DNA from: Saturnia japonica
Taxonomy: Eukaryota > Arthropoda > Insecta > Lepidoptera > Saturniidae
Assembly: GCA_033032175.1 (NCBI GenBank)
Contig: CM065322.1
Location: 3,348,001 to 3,412,000 of the forward strand
Reading direction: 5' to 3'
Length of the DNA stretch: 64,000 nt
Positions 34,504 through 44,379 of this stretch are shown here, piece by piece (position 1 is the first letter of the stretch; every line of letters begins with the position of its first letter). Position numbers and translations under genes: made by a program. A model generated the notes under the pieces. The model made no database searches. It had not been told where the DNA came from and saw only the letters and a list, made by a program, of their open reading frames with translations.

Positions 34504-36002
34504 TTGAAAATTTTTATTGATGTTATTAATAAGAATCTATGTGCACTGGCTACTTTAGGCCAACCAACAAGCTACTGGGATACACTTATAGTACACATTA
34601 TGTCGAAAAAGTTAGATATTGTTACTTTCCGTCACTGGGAAGAGCATCGCAGTACGTTTACAAGTAGTTCTGTTTCATTAAAGGAATTTATAACATTTTT
34701 AAGCAACAGAGCGGATTTATTAAATACTGTTCAACAAGAAATGGCACATAAACAACACCAACAAACACAAAATAAATATAATACAAACAAAGACAATACG
34801 CAAAATCCAAATAAAATAAAAAAAATATCAGATACATTTGATGTCACATGTCCCAATTGTAAAAATAATCATTTTCTTTACAATTGTCAGTATTTTAAGA
34901 ATTTAGACGTTAGCACACGTAATAAAAAAATTATTCATTTCAATATTTGTAAAAATTGTTTAAGACCTGGGCATACTGAAAAACAATGTAAATTATCTCA
35001 TTGTAAATATTGTCAACTTAAGCATAATACTCTTTTGCATATGGACAAAGAAACAGAGCCGCAGGTTACTGTAGCTTTGTCTGCAAACATTCAAGATACC
35101 AATATGGGTTGCATTCTACTTTCCACAGCAATGGTGATGGTGGCGGACATTACCGGAAGACTTCGCAAAGCTCGCGTCCTCTTAGACTGCGGCAGCACTT
35201 CCAACTTTGTCACGCGTCACCTCTGTGAAGAGCTAGGTCTAGTAAGATGTAACACGGGCTCCACGGTTGTTGGTATAAATAATCAACACACATATAGTGC
35301 GGAGTCTTGTGACATAACCATTCACTCATTATCAGGAGGTTATCAAGTTCAACTTAGTTGTTATGTCTTACCTCAAATAACAAAATCTTTGCCTTCGTCT
35401 TATATAGACATCAAAGATTTGCCTCTTCCTTCGGGCATAAAATTGGCAGACCCGTCCTTAAACGTTCCCTCAGTCATTGATATTTTAATCGGAGCAGAAA
35501 TATTCTGGGAGATCTTAATCGCTAACTCCATCGATTTAGGCAAGCGGTGGCCTAAATTACAACAAACTAAATTAGGTTGGCTAATTGCGGGAACAATTAA
35601 CAAAAACATAGAACACAAAAGTATAATAAAAAAAACACATACACGCTCACATTGTTTTTTCAGTCAAAACGACTCACATTTTTTAACACGTTTTTGGGAA
35701 CTAGATTCTGTAGATACCAGATACAATTTATCTCCAGAAGAACGAGATTGTGAGCGGAGCTTTCAAGAATTCACTCGACGCAACCACGAAGGAAAATTTA
35801 TCGTAAGAATATCTTTAAAAGACTCTCCTGAAATTCTTGGAGACTCTTACATGATGGCAAAGCGTCGTTTCCTTTCCCTAGAGCGAAGACTTCAACGTGA
35901 TACAATCATGAAAGACAGGTACATGTGTTTTATGCGTGAATACGCGGATTTAGGTCACATGACTGAAAGTAACCATACTTCAGACAACACAATTAATTAT
36001 TA

Positions 36003-36003
<1 letters not shown>
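34504..36003 (+). pseudogene. BEL/Pao gag end, zinc knuckles, aspartic protease and start of reverse transcriptase
   Basis: An open stretch of about 500 residues. Visible features: the end of gag (residues 1-75), Cys/His clusters CPNC-x3-H-x4-C (116-128) and CKNCLRPGHTEKQC (149-162) plus a third pair at 167-180, then a retropepsin-like protease with active-site VLLDCGSTSNFVT (225-237; the common form is DSGS), the ILIGAEIFWEIL stretch typical of the BEL protease domain, WLIAGTI, and the start of the polymerase with FWELDSVD and RRFLSLERRL. Real homology ends near 36003, and the remaining codons up to 36105 read poly-T and foreign sequence. The missing catalytic RT motifs make it inactive. Confidence 0.87.
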
Positions 36004-36033
<30 letters not shown>

Positions 36034-36252
36034 CGTGGAGAAACCCGTCATGGGTACACACCCGCCCGGGGGGACGAGTGGTTATGTGAGACTCCTACTC
36101 ACTAAAACTCCACGGTGTACCATCGGCCGCCATGGCGGGGCGCGCGGTCAATGCGGTTGCAATCTGCCGCGTCGCCCCGGCGGCTGGACCCAGTCGGGCC
36201 TCGGCGCTAAAGAGAGACAGTCTGGTACAACCCCAACTGTCTCCCAGACGGT
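36004..36252 (-). repeat. Retroposed GC-rich fragment with a 28-base poly-T (poly-A) tract
   Basis: 28 T residues at 36005-36032 are followed by GC-rich sequence up to about 36252. Read on the minus strand this is a GC-rich sequence ending in poly-A, as for a LINE or SINE 3' end. It terminates the BEL homology, so it probably inserted into, or rearranged with, the BEL element. Family not recognised. Confidence 0.55.
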
Positions 36253-36255
36253 TTA

Positions 36256-36530
36256 ACAATTGTACAGATATTATCTAAAAAACATAAAGACTGGCTGCTA
36301 TGCTCGAGATCCTGGGTTCGATTCCCAGGACGAGCAAAGTATTATTGGGTTTTTTATGAAAATTTCAGTAGCAACTCGTAGTTTGGCTTTGTGCCCGATT
36401 AACGGCAATAGGCTCGCCCCTTATTACTTGGGACGTAAAAACATACCCGATGTACTGTGGGTGTACATTAGTACACCTCTGCCTAAGCCCTCAGCGAATA
36501 CAGTCGTGATTGTGTTTATATAATATATAA
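36256..36530 (+). repeat. tRNA-like SINE, second copy
   Basis: Nearly the same start as the copy at 29627 (TGTACAGATATTATCTAAAA), with a perfect T-arm-like stem (CCTGG GTTCGATTC CCAGG) and the same body. This copy runs longer, adding CACCTCTGCCTAAGCCC and an AT-rich end at about 36530. Confidence 0.62.
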
Positions 36531-38870
36531 ATAAATATACAGGATGGAACAAAAGAACGGGACAATGAGGAAAAGTATATTAAATATTGAAGATAGCAAA
36601 TTAAACTGAAAGGAAACATTCTTTTATATTAATTTAAATTATAATAACAGCATTCACAGATTTTCTTAAAAAAGCCTATCTTTGTACTTGGAATTGAACC
36701 AATTAAAATACTAAAAACAGACATGCACTATGTTATTGCACCAATCGATAGAGTCTATGGTAAGGATAAAATCTCTCGAATGAACATTGTATCTTACAAT
36801 TACAGGAGACCATGAAATTTAACAATTCGTATATATTGAACTAACATGAATGCAAATTTATATTTAAAGAAGATATAAATTAAAATTATTATTTTCATAC
36901 TTTTTAACAAATTAACTGACTATGAATGGTATTTAACTCTTCAGCAGCTCAACAGCTTACTCGCTGTGGCCGTTGTACGCGTCTCTTGAGACTTCCAACG
37001 TTTATCAAGTTTTCTATCATTCGCAACAACTTCAAACTGAGGTAGTGCATAGAGAAATTTATTTGAAGATGTCTCTCTTTTAGGGACAGTTCCAATTGTT
37101 GAATACCCCCACCTTACACAAGAAATTACCTATTAGCAACGCGCTAGTGATATCATAGTATTGTAAGCGGTCATATGCTTGTTGGCCACCTTTGTTGTAT
37201 AAAAAAGAACAGGCAGTCGCTTTCTATCTGAATATATCTTCCTAAGTAATAATTTGAGACTTTGTGATTTTAAAGGCAAGCTTCTAAGTCATCATAAATA
37301 AATGATTATGAAGCTTATCAAATGTGGAGGTTTTTAATTAGCTATTTTATTATTAATTTCATCAATTTTTTACTGATATATTAATCTTTGTTATTTGATT
37401 GACGAAGGCGTTACTTTGTGGAAATTTATTGTAAATAATTTATTTGAAATTTCTTAGCAACTTTCGCCTGCAACAGATCAACAGCAGTTTTCGTCTTCCT
37501 ACAACATAGAAACGCATAATTAATAAGACATTGATACATACGAATATAGGAAGTAATAATAATCTTGCCAATTACTTTATGTAGAAATTATTTACTTGAG
37601 AACTTTTAACAGATACTTCACACATTATCTTTTCTTTTATTTTTTTTTCATTGAATTCTAAGAACATTAAAATAACTTTTACATTTATAAATTGTTAATT
37701 GTTGATCCTATCGATTAGTGCAACTACATAGTGTATATCGGTTTCTGCATTTTTTTGTTGGTTCGATTCCCGGTATAGGTAAGTTTTTTTTAGAGAATCT
37801 GTAAATATAGTTATTATTTAAAAAAATAAAAGAATGTTTCTTTTGAGTAAAATTTCATATCTTCATTATTTACAATAATTTTCCTCCATATCCCGTTCGT
37901 TTTTCCAACCCTTTATATTCATAAAGGTATACAAAAATGTTCAATTTTGTAATCCTTTACAGGAAAAGATAAATTTATTTAATATCTTCAAATTTATAAA
38001 CCGTTATTTTCCAGGGAATAATAAAGCTTTATAGTAAGTCTGTTTAGTGTCATTTAATAAAAGTCATAATTGTAGAAAAACACCAAACAACGATATGTAC
38101 CATAGAAATCAAGATATACTTATTTACTTATTTAAATATTAAAAGATAACATTAAAATTTATCTAAAAAATATAAAAATAAAAATAAAAGCCCACTCTTA
38201 AATTATTGACTTACTTACTTAATATATATTATATAATACATTATTTAATCCGAGCCGCCGTATACTATCTATGAATACTGTTGGAAAATAAAAATACTTA
38301 CATTTTTATTTATTGATTTTACTTAAAATTATGGAAAGATAAAATAATTTGGTATCTTTTCAATAAATTTCAGTAAAATTTTTAAATATATTACAGAGTT
38401 ATATACACATATATTCCGTTTTATATGTACATAATCTAAACGCAATTTATAGACCATACAAATGTGCATACGTGTAAAAATGCATCCTAAATATACCTTC
38501 AGACTATAAGCAACAATCATACCAAATTTCATTAAATTCGGTCCAGTAGTTTTTGCGTGATTGGTGTTCAAACATACCGACAGACAGACAGACACAAAAA
38601 TTTCAAAAACTATAGAAATGTGTTCTGTCCATGGTTTTAAACTACCCCGTATTATTTTTTCTCAAATATCTTCAATGAACAGATTTCGACTACTCTTTTT
38701 TTTGAAGTATAGATAAAGAAATGATAAATTGGTATTAAAAAAAAACGCTGAAAATAATATCTGATCGACCAAAAAAGTTTAATTTAAATCAGTTCAGTGG
38801 CTACCGACATATACATTGACAAACATACATACTAATAATATTTTATGTAATAGAACAATAAATATACATA
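36531..38870. other. Unassigned AT-rich region between Gr units B and C
   Basis: No gene supported. Minor repeat pieces: a second B-box-like GGTTCGATTCCCGGTATAGG at 37760, and a repeat tail GGTCCAGTAGTTTTTGCGTG then CAGACAGACAGACACA at 38541-38596 on the plus strand. It holds none of the missing parts of unit B (3' of the LINE) or unit C (exons 1 and 2) that I can find. The frame at 38329-38595 is a repeat shadow. Confidence 0.5.
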
Positions 38871-39877
38871 AATAATAGTATTAGATAATTTGATCTATAT
38901 TACAAATAGACGCATTAATTATAGATCCATCCTCATTTAGTTCTGAAAGATTCTTGTTTTGATCCGAAGTTAGTTAAAATATAATAATATGATAGTTAAT
39001 TCATAAATAAAAACATATTTAGTGACAGAATAATAAAAAAATTATTCACGGGGAAACTTAATTTTATATACGCGGTAACACTGAATGCCGCCATTTAATA
39101 CTTTTCGGGAGCATGTTATTTTACGTTGAATCTATCACATTATTGATTACTTACTGATGTTATGTGATCCCAGCTTCTTTAATATATATTGTAGGATTAT
39201 TTTTACATAGTTTCAGTACGCATACAGCGTCGTCTTTGGATTATTTACACTGACTCTAGCACGCTGATTTCAGCTTGGTTTTGATAGCCGGTTTTATATA
39301 ACACGTACGCCAACTGAATCTAGTTGTAACGTCAGTGCAAAACAATAATTATCTATGTGTATATCGCACATAGTAAGAAAATCAACCAGCTATTGATAGC
39401 ATAGTAATTCTAAATAATGGTGTGAAAGTTAAATCGGTTTCTAATTTGTATTAGATATTAATACTCAGTACCGTACATAAATTTGATTTTTCGTAACATT
39501 ACGAAACATAAGAATTCGAATAGGATATACTAAAGCTTGGAACATAAATTAATGTTAACAAGCCGAGTACACTGTATCATAGGCATCGGTTTCAAAATTA
39601 TGACAAACATAAATTACAATACTTTTTAATATATTGGTACTTGTCACTTATAAATATATTTATCATTAGCAATCGCCTACCACTTCGTATGCGTTAATTA
39701 CAATATAAAACGTAATAACAATAAAATATAATGTTTATTGAAATATTGTAAATGAAACACTTTTCGAGGAATCCATTATAAAAACTATAACAATATATTA
39801 TTATCTTGCGAGACTTGAAAATATTGGGTCAAAACTAGACACTTTAGGATAAACAGAACATTGTTGTATATTTATAG
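38871..39877 (+). other. Remnant of intron 2 belonging to Gr copy 3
   Basis: Matches 55200-56000 inside intron 2 of copy 4, for example AACGCGGTAACACTGAAT at 39072 and 55359, and CACTTCGTATGCGTTAATTA at 39680 and 55959. This shows copy 3 was once a longer gene whose exons 1-2 were lost to the left of about 38870. Confidence 0.65.
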
Positions 39878-41323
39878 GTTACTGTACAGTTGGGCTTCAC
39901 AATATTTGTACGCTTTGTGGTGATCTGCGCTGCGCTAGTGTTGGCAGAGCTCGTCGCAGATGAGGTGGAGAACATGAAACTGCTGCTTACGAATCAACTC
40001 ACATACTGCAAAGGTTTCTCCTTGAGTAATTTATATTTAAAATTCAGCTGTACAACAAAAAGAAAAAATACCGATTTAAACGAAGGCATACATTTTATTG
40101 CGACCTTAACTATAATTACTCGTAATGTATACATATGTTAAAAGTCAATTTATTAGACAATTATATTAGTCATTATGATTAAGAATTCATGATCCCTACC
40201 GCCTTACCGGGGCTCCTCGGTGGTTTCCAACGGAAGACCTCCATAGAGATACGGATCTTCCTTCGATTCATGCCTATGCTAGACATCTCTCTCGCTCTTA
40301 CTTCGACACCTCGTCGGATCACGCGAATCCATTAATTAAAGTGGCAGCTACTTATGTACCGGTCCCCAATGCCTGCCGGCGTAAACGCTGGCAGCGTAAC
40401 AATTTCACCGATCCCGACGACAAAGTCGAAAAAGCAAACGTGTATTATTCCACCGTCTCTCTAAACAGAACGTGCCAGTGCCCAGACCCGCGTAACCACC
40501 GTTCTCTCCGCTGAGGACGGGCGGTCAACTTCGCTCCCGCACACCCGCCACGTCCACCCTCTCTAGCGGCAACTCAAGCCTAGATCCGTTCCTCGATGTG
40601 AATCCCTTGGGTCAGGCAGCCGCCCGCGCAATACAAGTGACACTATACTTGCAACACTTAGCTACCCAAATACAAACATCACACACATATGTTACATACG
40701 TGCACACCTCACAGGTACATAAGTTCTGTAAGGAACATTTTTTTTTCTTTTATTGCGCTAGTTAGGGTAGAAATACTTTCAAATCACTAAATACACATAC
40801 ACATGGTTCCTTCCTTCCTCCCAGGAGGAAGGGAACATGTCTATGCGTATTAGCTCGAATTCGTAGGAGTTGGGAATTAGCCAGATCGCTACCTATTCGC
40901 ATTCGCGACGACCACCCAAGTTGAGGTTCGGCCACTCTGGCACCCTCGTGCGAGTCGTCCAAAACTTTCGCGGCTGAGTGCCCTCTGCGCTCGCCCCCAA
41001 GTTCGGTGAAGCTGTAAAAGCCACAGCGGCGGCTTCAGGGCCCCTAAGGCTAATAGTGTAGTCAGATCTAAAAAAAGTCATGATTCCTAAAGTAGAAAGT
41101 AATAAATTACCATATTTATGCTTATTTTACAGATGCCACCGAGCAACGCAAGGTTATCTACTGGTTGAACTTTTTGGACAAGCATCCATTCAAGTTCACA
41201 ATCTTCAGAGTAATCACCGTTAACGTAGTACTTATTGCTAGCATTATCAGCATCTCCACGACATACACTTTAGCTGTTATACAATTCACTCACATCCTTG
41301 AAACAACTGCAGCCCAGAACTAA
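39878..41323 (+). pseudogene. Gustatory receptor copy 3, only exons 3 and 4 remain
   Basis: Exon 3 at 39878-40013 (TATAG acceptor, AAAG/GTTTCT donor) and exon 4 at 41133-41323 (TTTTACAG acceptor, TAA stop) are open and keep the same phases as copies 2 and 4. Exon 3 encodes LAELVADEVENMKLLLTNQ; exon 4 encodes TTYTLAVIQF, keeping the TY-x5-QF signature. No exon 1 or 2 is found between 33 and 39.8 kb on this strand. It is closest to copy 2 over exons, intron 3 and 3' flank. Alone it cannot make a receptor. It might act as alternative 3' exons for copy 2, which lies upstream on the same strand, but the sequence gives no proof. Confidence 0.85.
40195..41074 (+). repeat. GC-rich retro-insertion in intron 3 of Gr copy 3
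   Basis: The same insertion as 30331-31074, at the same site, flanked by AATTCATGAT (40185-40194) and AAGTCATGAT (41075-41084). It is longer, keeping about 136 bases (roughly 40300-40440, from CGCTCTTACTTCGACACC) missing in copy 2. Open frames at 40762-40962 and 40893-41081 are composition artefacts. Confidence 0.75.
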
Positions 41324-42550
41324 TACTAACTAATATTGACATGAAACATAATTTAAACTTTCAATCTATTTAAATTTATTGTTTAGAATTTGATGAAAGT
41401 GTTTATTGTTGATGTGTGCACACATAAGTTAAGAAATAAAATATTAAGGAGTTATTATGAGAAATTTATAAATACCAACATAATAAAAAATCTCATAAAA
41501 ACTTTTAACAATATGATTTATGACAGAAATAGTAATAATTACATTTTACATAGAATAGTCTCATGTATATACATAATATAAACAAGTGCAAAACTTACCC
41601 TATTGGCAAGTTTCTGTTGCGTTCCGGGATCAGCCGATATATATATATATCTAGTAATAAAGCGAGGAGGTAGAGCAACTGTAATCGACAATGTCGCGAT
41701 CACCTTTCACGCATATGATAATAAAGTCATTGCAGTCACCCTCTTTTGTTTTGTCGCGTTTCGAATTCAGCCTATATATTTTCAGCTGCTGAGAGGCTTG
41801 CAGGCCGGCATGACAGCGGCGACTGGCGATGAATATGCAATCTTTATGTGCGGTAACCGTTAATTTTGGATTGTACTTTGCTGACCGTCAGTTACATAGT
41901 CACCATTTTACCGTGCTAGTATTTAAAAAAGTAAGATGTATGAAAGAATGATCTTGGCTTTTCTAATTAGTTAGAAATACATATGGTGTATTTTGTTGTT
42001 ATTATAGAGTGAACGACGATTTAAAAGAGCTAACGGTATGAACGAGCCAGGAGTGTGAGTGAAACAGATTATAAGAATGTGTAAGAGAGGACGGGGATTT
42101 TTTGGCGACGGCATAGGTGTAAACATAAGTAATTTAACAGTGATGTTTTAAGACGAGTTACTTTTTCTTAAGTAAACCACTGATTTTCACTTACAGTGTA
42201 AACTCTTTATAACGAAACTCAAGGGACTGAGCATTTTTTGTCGTTATAGAGAGTTATCGTTATGTGGAGTGGAGTTTCAATATGTGGGTTTTAACGCAAA
42301 CCAACCAAGTTGGGCTCACTTCAACGTTATAGGGAGTTTATCGTTATAAAGGATAACGTTATAAAGAATTTACACTGTATTTAAATAAATTTGTGCTATT
42401 TTTCACACAGTACCAATTTTATAAAGTGTTTCCCAAATTTATTCAAGATTTGAATTTCCTCTCTTTGTGCAGTAAAGTGTTGGCAAGAAAAATAATACAT
42501 TTTGACAGCTGAGAGTTAAGGTTAGTATTAACTGAGCATTACACAAGAGG
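41324..42550. other. Conserved 3' flank of Gr copy 3, contains a MITE
   Basis: Matches 31324-32345. A plus-strand frame at 41603-41863 reads across both GATCAGCC/TATATAT sub-repeats and ends in GDEYAIFMCGNR; the end is shared with units A and B but the start is not open there, so I do not call a gene. Confidence 0.5.
42194..42377. mobile_element. 184-base pogo/Tigger-like MITE with perfect empty site in copy 2
   Basis: Ends are inverted repeats: CAGTGTAAACTCTTTATAAC at the left and the complement of CAGTGTAAATTCTTTATAAC at the right, one difference in about 21 bases. TA flanks both sides (42192-42193, 42378-42379). Copy 2 reads TTTTCACTTATTTAAATAAA across the site with one TA and no insert. 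The CAGT terminus with a TA duplication fits pogo/Tigger-type elements. No coding sequence; movement would depend on a transposase elsewhere. Confidence 0.9.
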
Positions 42551-43076
42551 GTCTGTGGTGTTGGTGAATACACGTGTTTAATTTCTTTTTATGATTTATT
42601 AATTATTTATATATTTTTTTTTACTGTAGAGTAGTCTAAATTGATATCAAGTATAGTGGTGGTAAGTAAAAGATGAAATATTAATGGGCTCCCCGATATA
42701 CGATCTCGTATGCAATGTAATATTTCTTCTATGATAAGGCACTTAGGAAATGATAATATTTATAAATATATTGTTCCTCCTGCTTCATATATTCAATACT
42801 CCTTTACCATCATCTGATTTGATTTCTCTCTCCTAAGATATTCCAGCTCAGATATGGGCACTTTTATAGTTCATGTGGCACGAATTGAAACTGATCCTCT
42901 GCTTGTATGTCTACTCGTCTTTTAAAATTTGACTAAGTTTTATTTCAAAATACAATATCTGGAATAATCTTAAATGTAATTAAATCTGTTGGACGCAATA
43001 AAGTTTCTATAGAATTTGATTAATTTACTAAAGCTAATAACTTTTAAAAAAACATATATTTTCCACTTTTAAATTT

Positions 43077-43960
43077 ACAGCGATGGTGTCCAGGTATCAT
43101 TAACCAGGTCTGGCATTATTAAAGATTTCCCAATAGACAGGTCAAAGGAGGAACTGATTAGGTATGTCAAATGCCCTAAAAATTGTGGCCCTGTGATTAA
43201 AGCTCGTAGACTTAACAGAAAATCTGCCCAGGATGGATCTACGGTTTGGATTCGCACCCAAATAGTGGTAATAACTTTTCATGGACAAAATTTTAACTTC
43301 TCGTATTTTTTTGCTTTAATACCTCCTTACCTGTAAACACTTATAGGCGTGACACCATTCAGTGTCACTTTTGTTGTCGATTTAGTTATGTTAAGGCACG
43401 GTGCTGATCTAAATCACGTTTTTATAAGTGTAGTTAACCCCACACCGTTGACTCTTGTGAGACCAAACAACCCAATTGTCTTTTTTGTTCTGCTGATCAT
43501 TTTGTGACCGACAAAATATGCCCAGAATATTCTCGTCAGCACTCCATAAAATTGGTTATGTCCTAGGAAGACATTAGTTATTCTGAAGCTTCATGTAAAT
43601 TTCACCATATTTCCCGTAAATCATTGTAGATATTTTTAAGAACCCTTATTTTACTTCAACTATTCCCAAATCTATAAATTACCATTCTTCACCAACTTCT
43701 AAACCTACTGTGTCATAAACTAGAACTGTTTTTTTGTCGCGTCCCCTGAGACAGACTCCCTCAAAATCATATTATGATCAAGCTCAACGTCGTAATTTGA
43801 TTTCCACTCTATATTTCTCTATACTGAATGGCTATGCTCTAACAGATCCTAAAAACCCCTCTCCCACTGGTATTCTTGTAAATTTACAATTTATTTTCAT
43901 AATGGATATATTATCCAAATTTAAAACTGAACTACCGAACTGTTAGAGCATGCATATATT
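43077..43960 (+). pseudogene. LINE ORF1 (gag-like, zinc knuckles), broken
   Basis: Reads SLTRSGIIKDFPIDRSKEEL, IRYVKCPKNCGPVIKARRLN and VWIRTQIVVITFHGQNF, a gag-like ORF1 core, then Cys/His clusters (CHFCCRFSYV, CETKQPNCLFCSADHFVTDKIC) after frame changes near 43290 and internal stops. These proteins bind the element RNA. A later open piece at 43734-43946 (ending ILSKFKTELPN) fits the C-terminus. Non-functional. Confidence 0.72.
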
Positions 43961-44379
43961 CCTTCATAACTTTTCCTACCTCGGCCACAATTAGCGCCAT
44001 CTACAAACAAAACCAAAAACTCACGTGCGACGAGTGACAGTTGAAAAAAACAAAAAAGACAAAACGTGTCGCCTAACAGAGTGCATAAAACTATTGCGTC
44101 TCCGTCACAAATTATAAGAATAAATCAAATAATAGTTAAGCTCGGACTTCACAAACCCCGGGGTTCCATAGTTCTTCAACAGTGCGTGATGTGCAGTGCA
44201 TAGAAGCCACGAAAATCAACATCAGCATGCCTGAGGTGAGTGGCCGGCAAAATACCTATCCAAATTCCTACACCGCATGCTAGGGAGAAAACATCTAAAA
44301 CAATACACGAACAATGCCATACAACTAATATCGTAAATAATTCAAAAAATTAATACTGAAAATGGACAGTGTGCTCCAG

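Larger units (their letters stand above)
32971..36003 (+). mobile_element. BEL/Pao LTR retrotransposon, 3'-truncated
   Basis: A 5' LTR (32971-33217) starts TGTTACGGCA inside LINE ORF1. A primer-site-like TGGTCCTTCGC follows at 33220, then gag from 33815, a zinc-knuckle region and an aspartic protease. The polymerase is only begun before the sequence changes to a poly-T run at 36005. Most RT, RNase H, integrase and the 3' LTR are missing. About 155 bases of unrelated sequence (34332-34490) replace part of gag. The insertion lies in copy 2's LINE and not in copy 3's, so it postdates that duplication. Confidence 0.85.
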
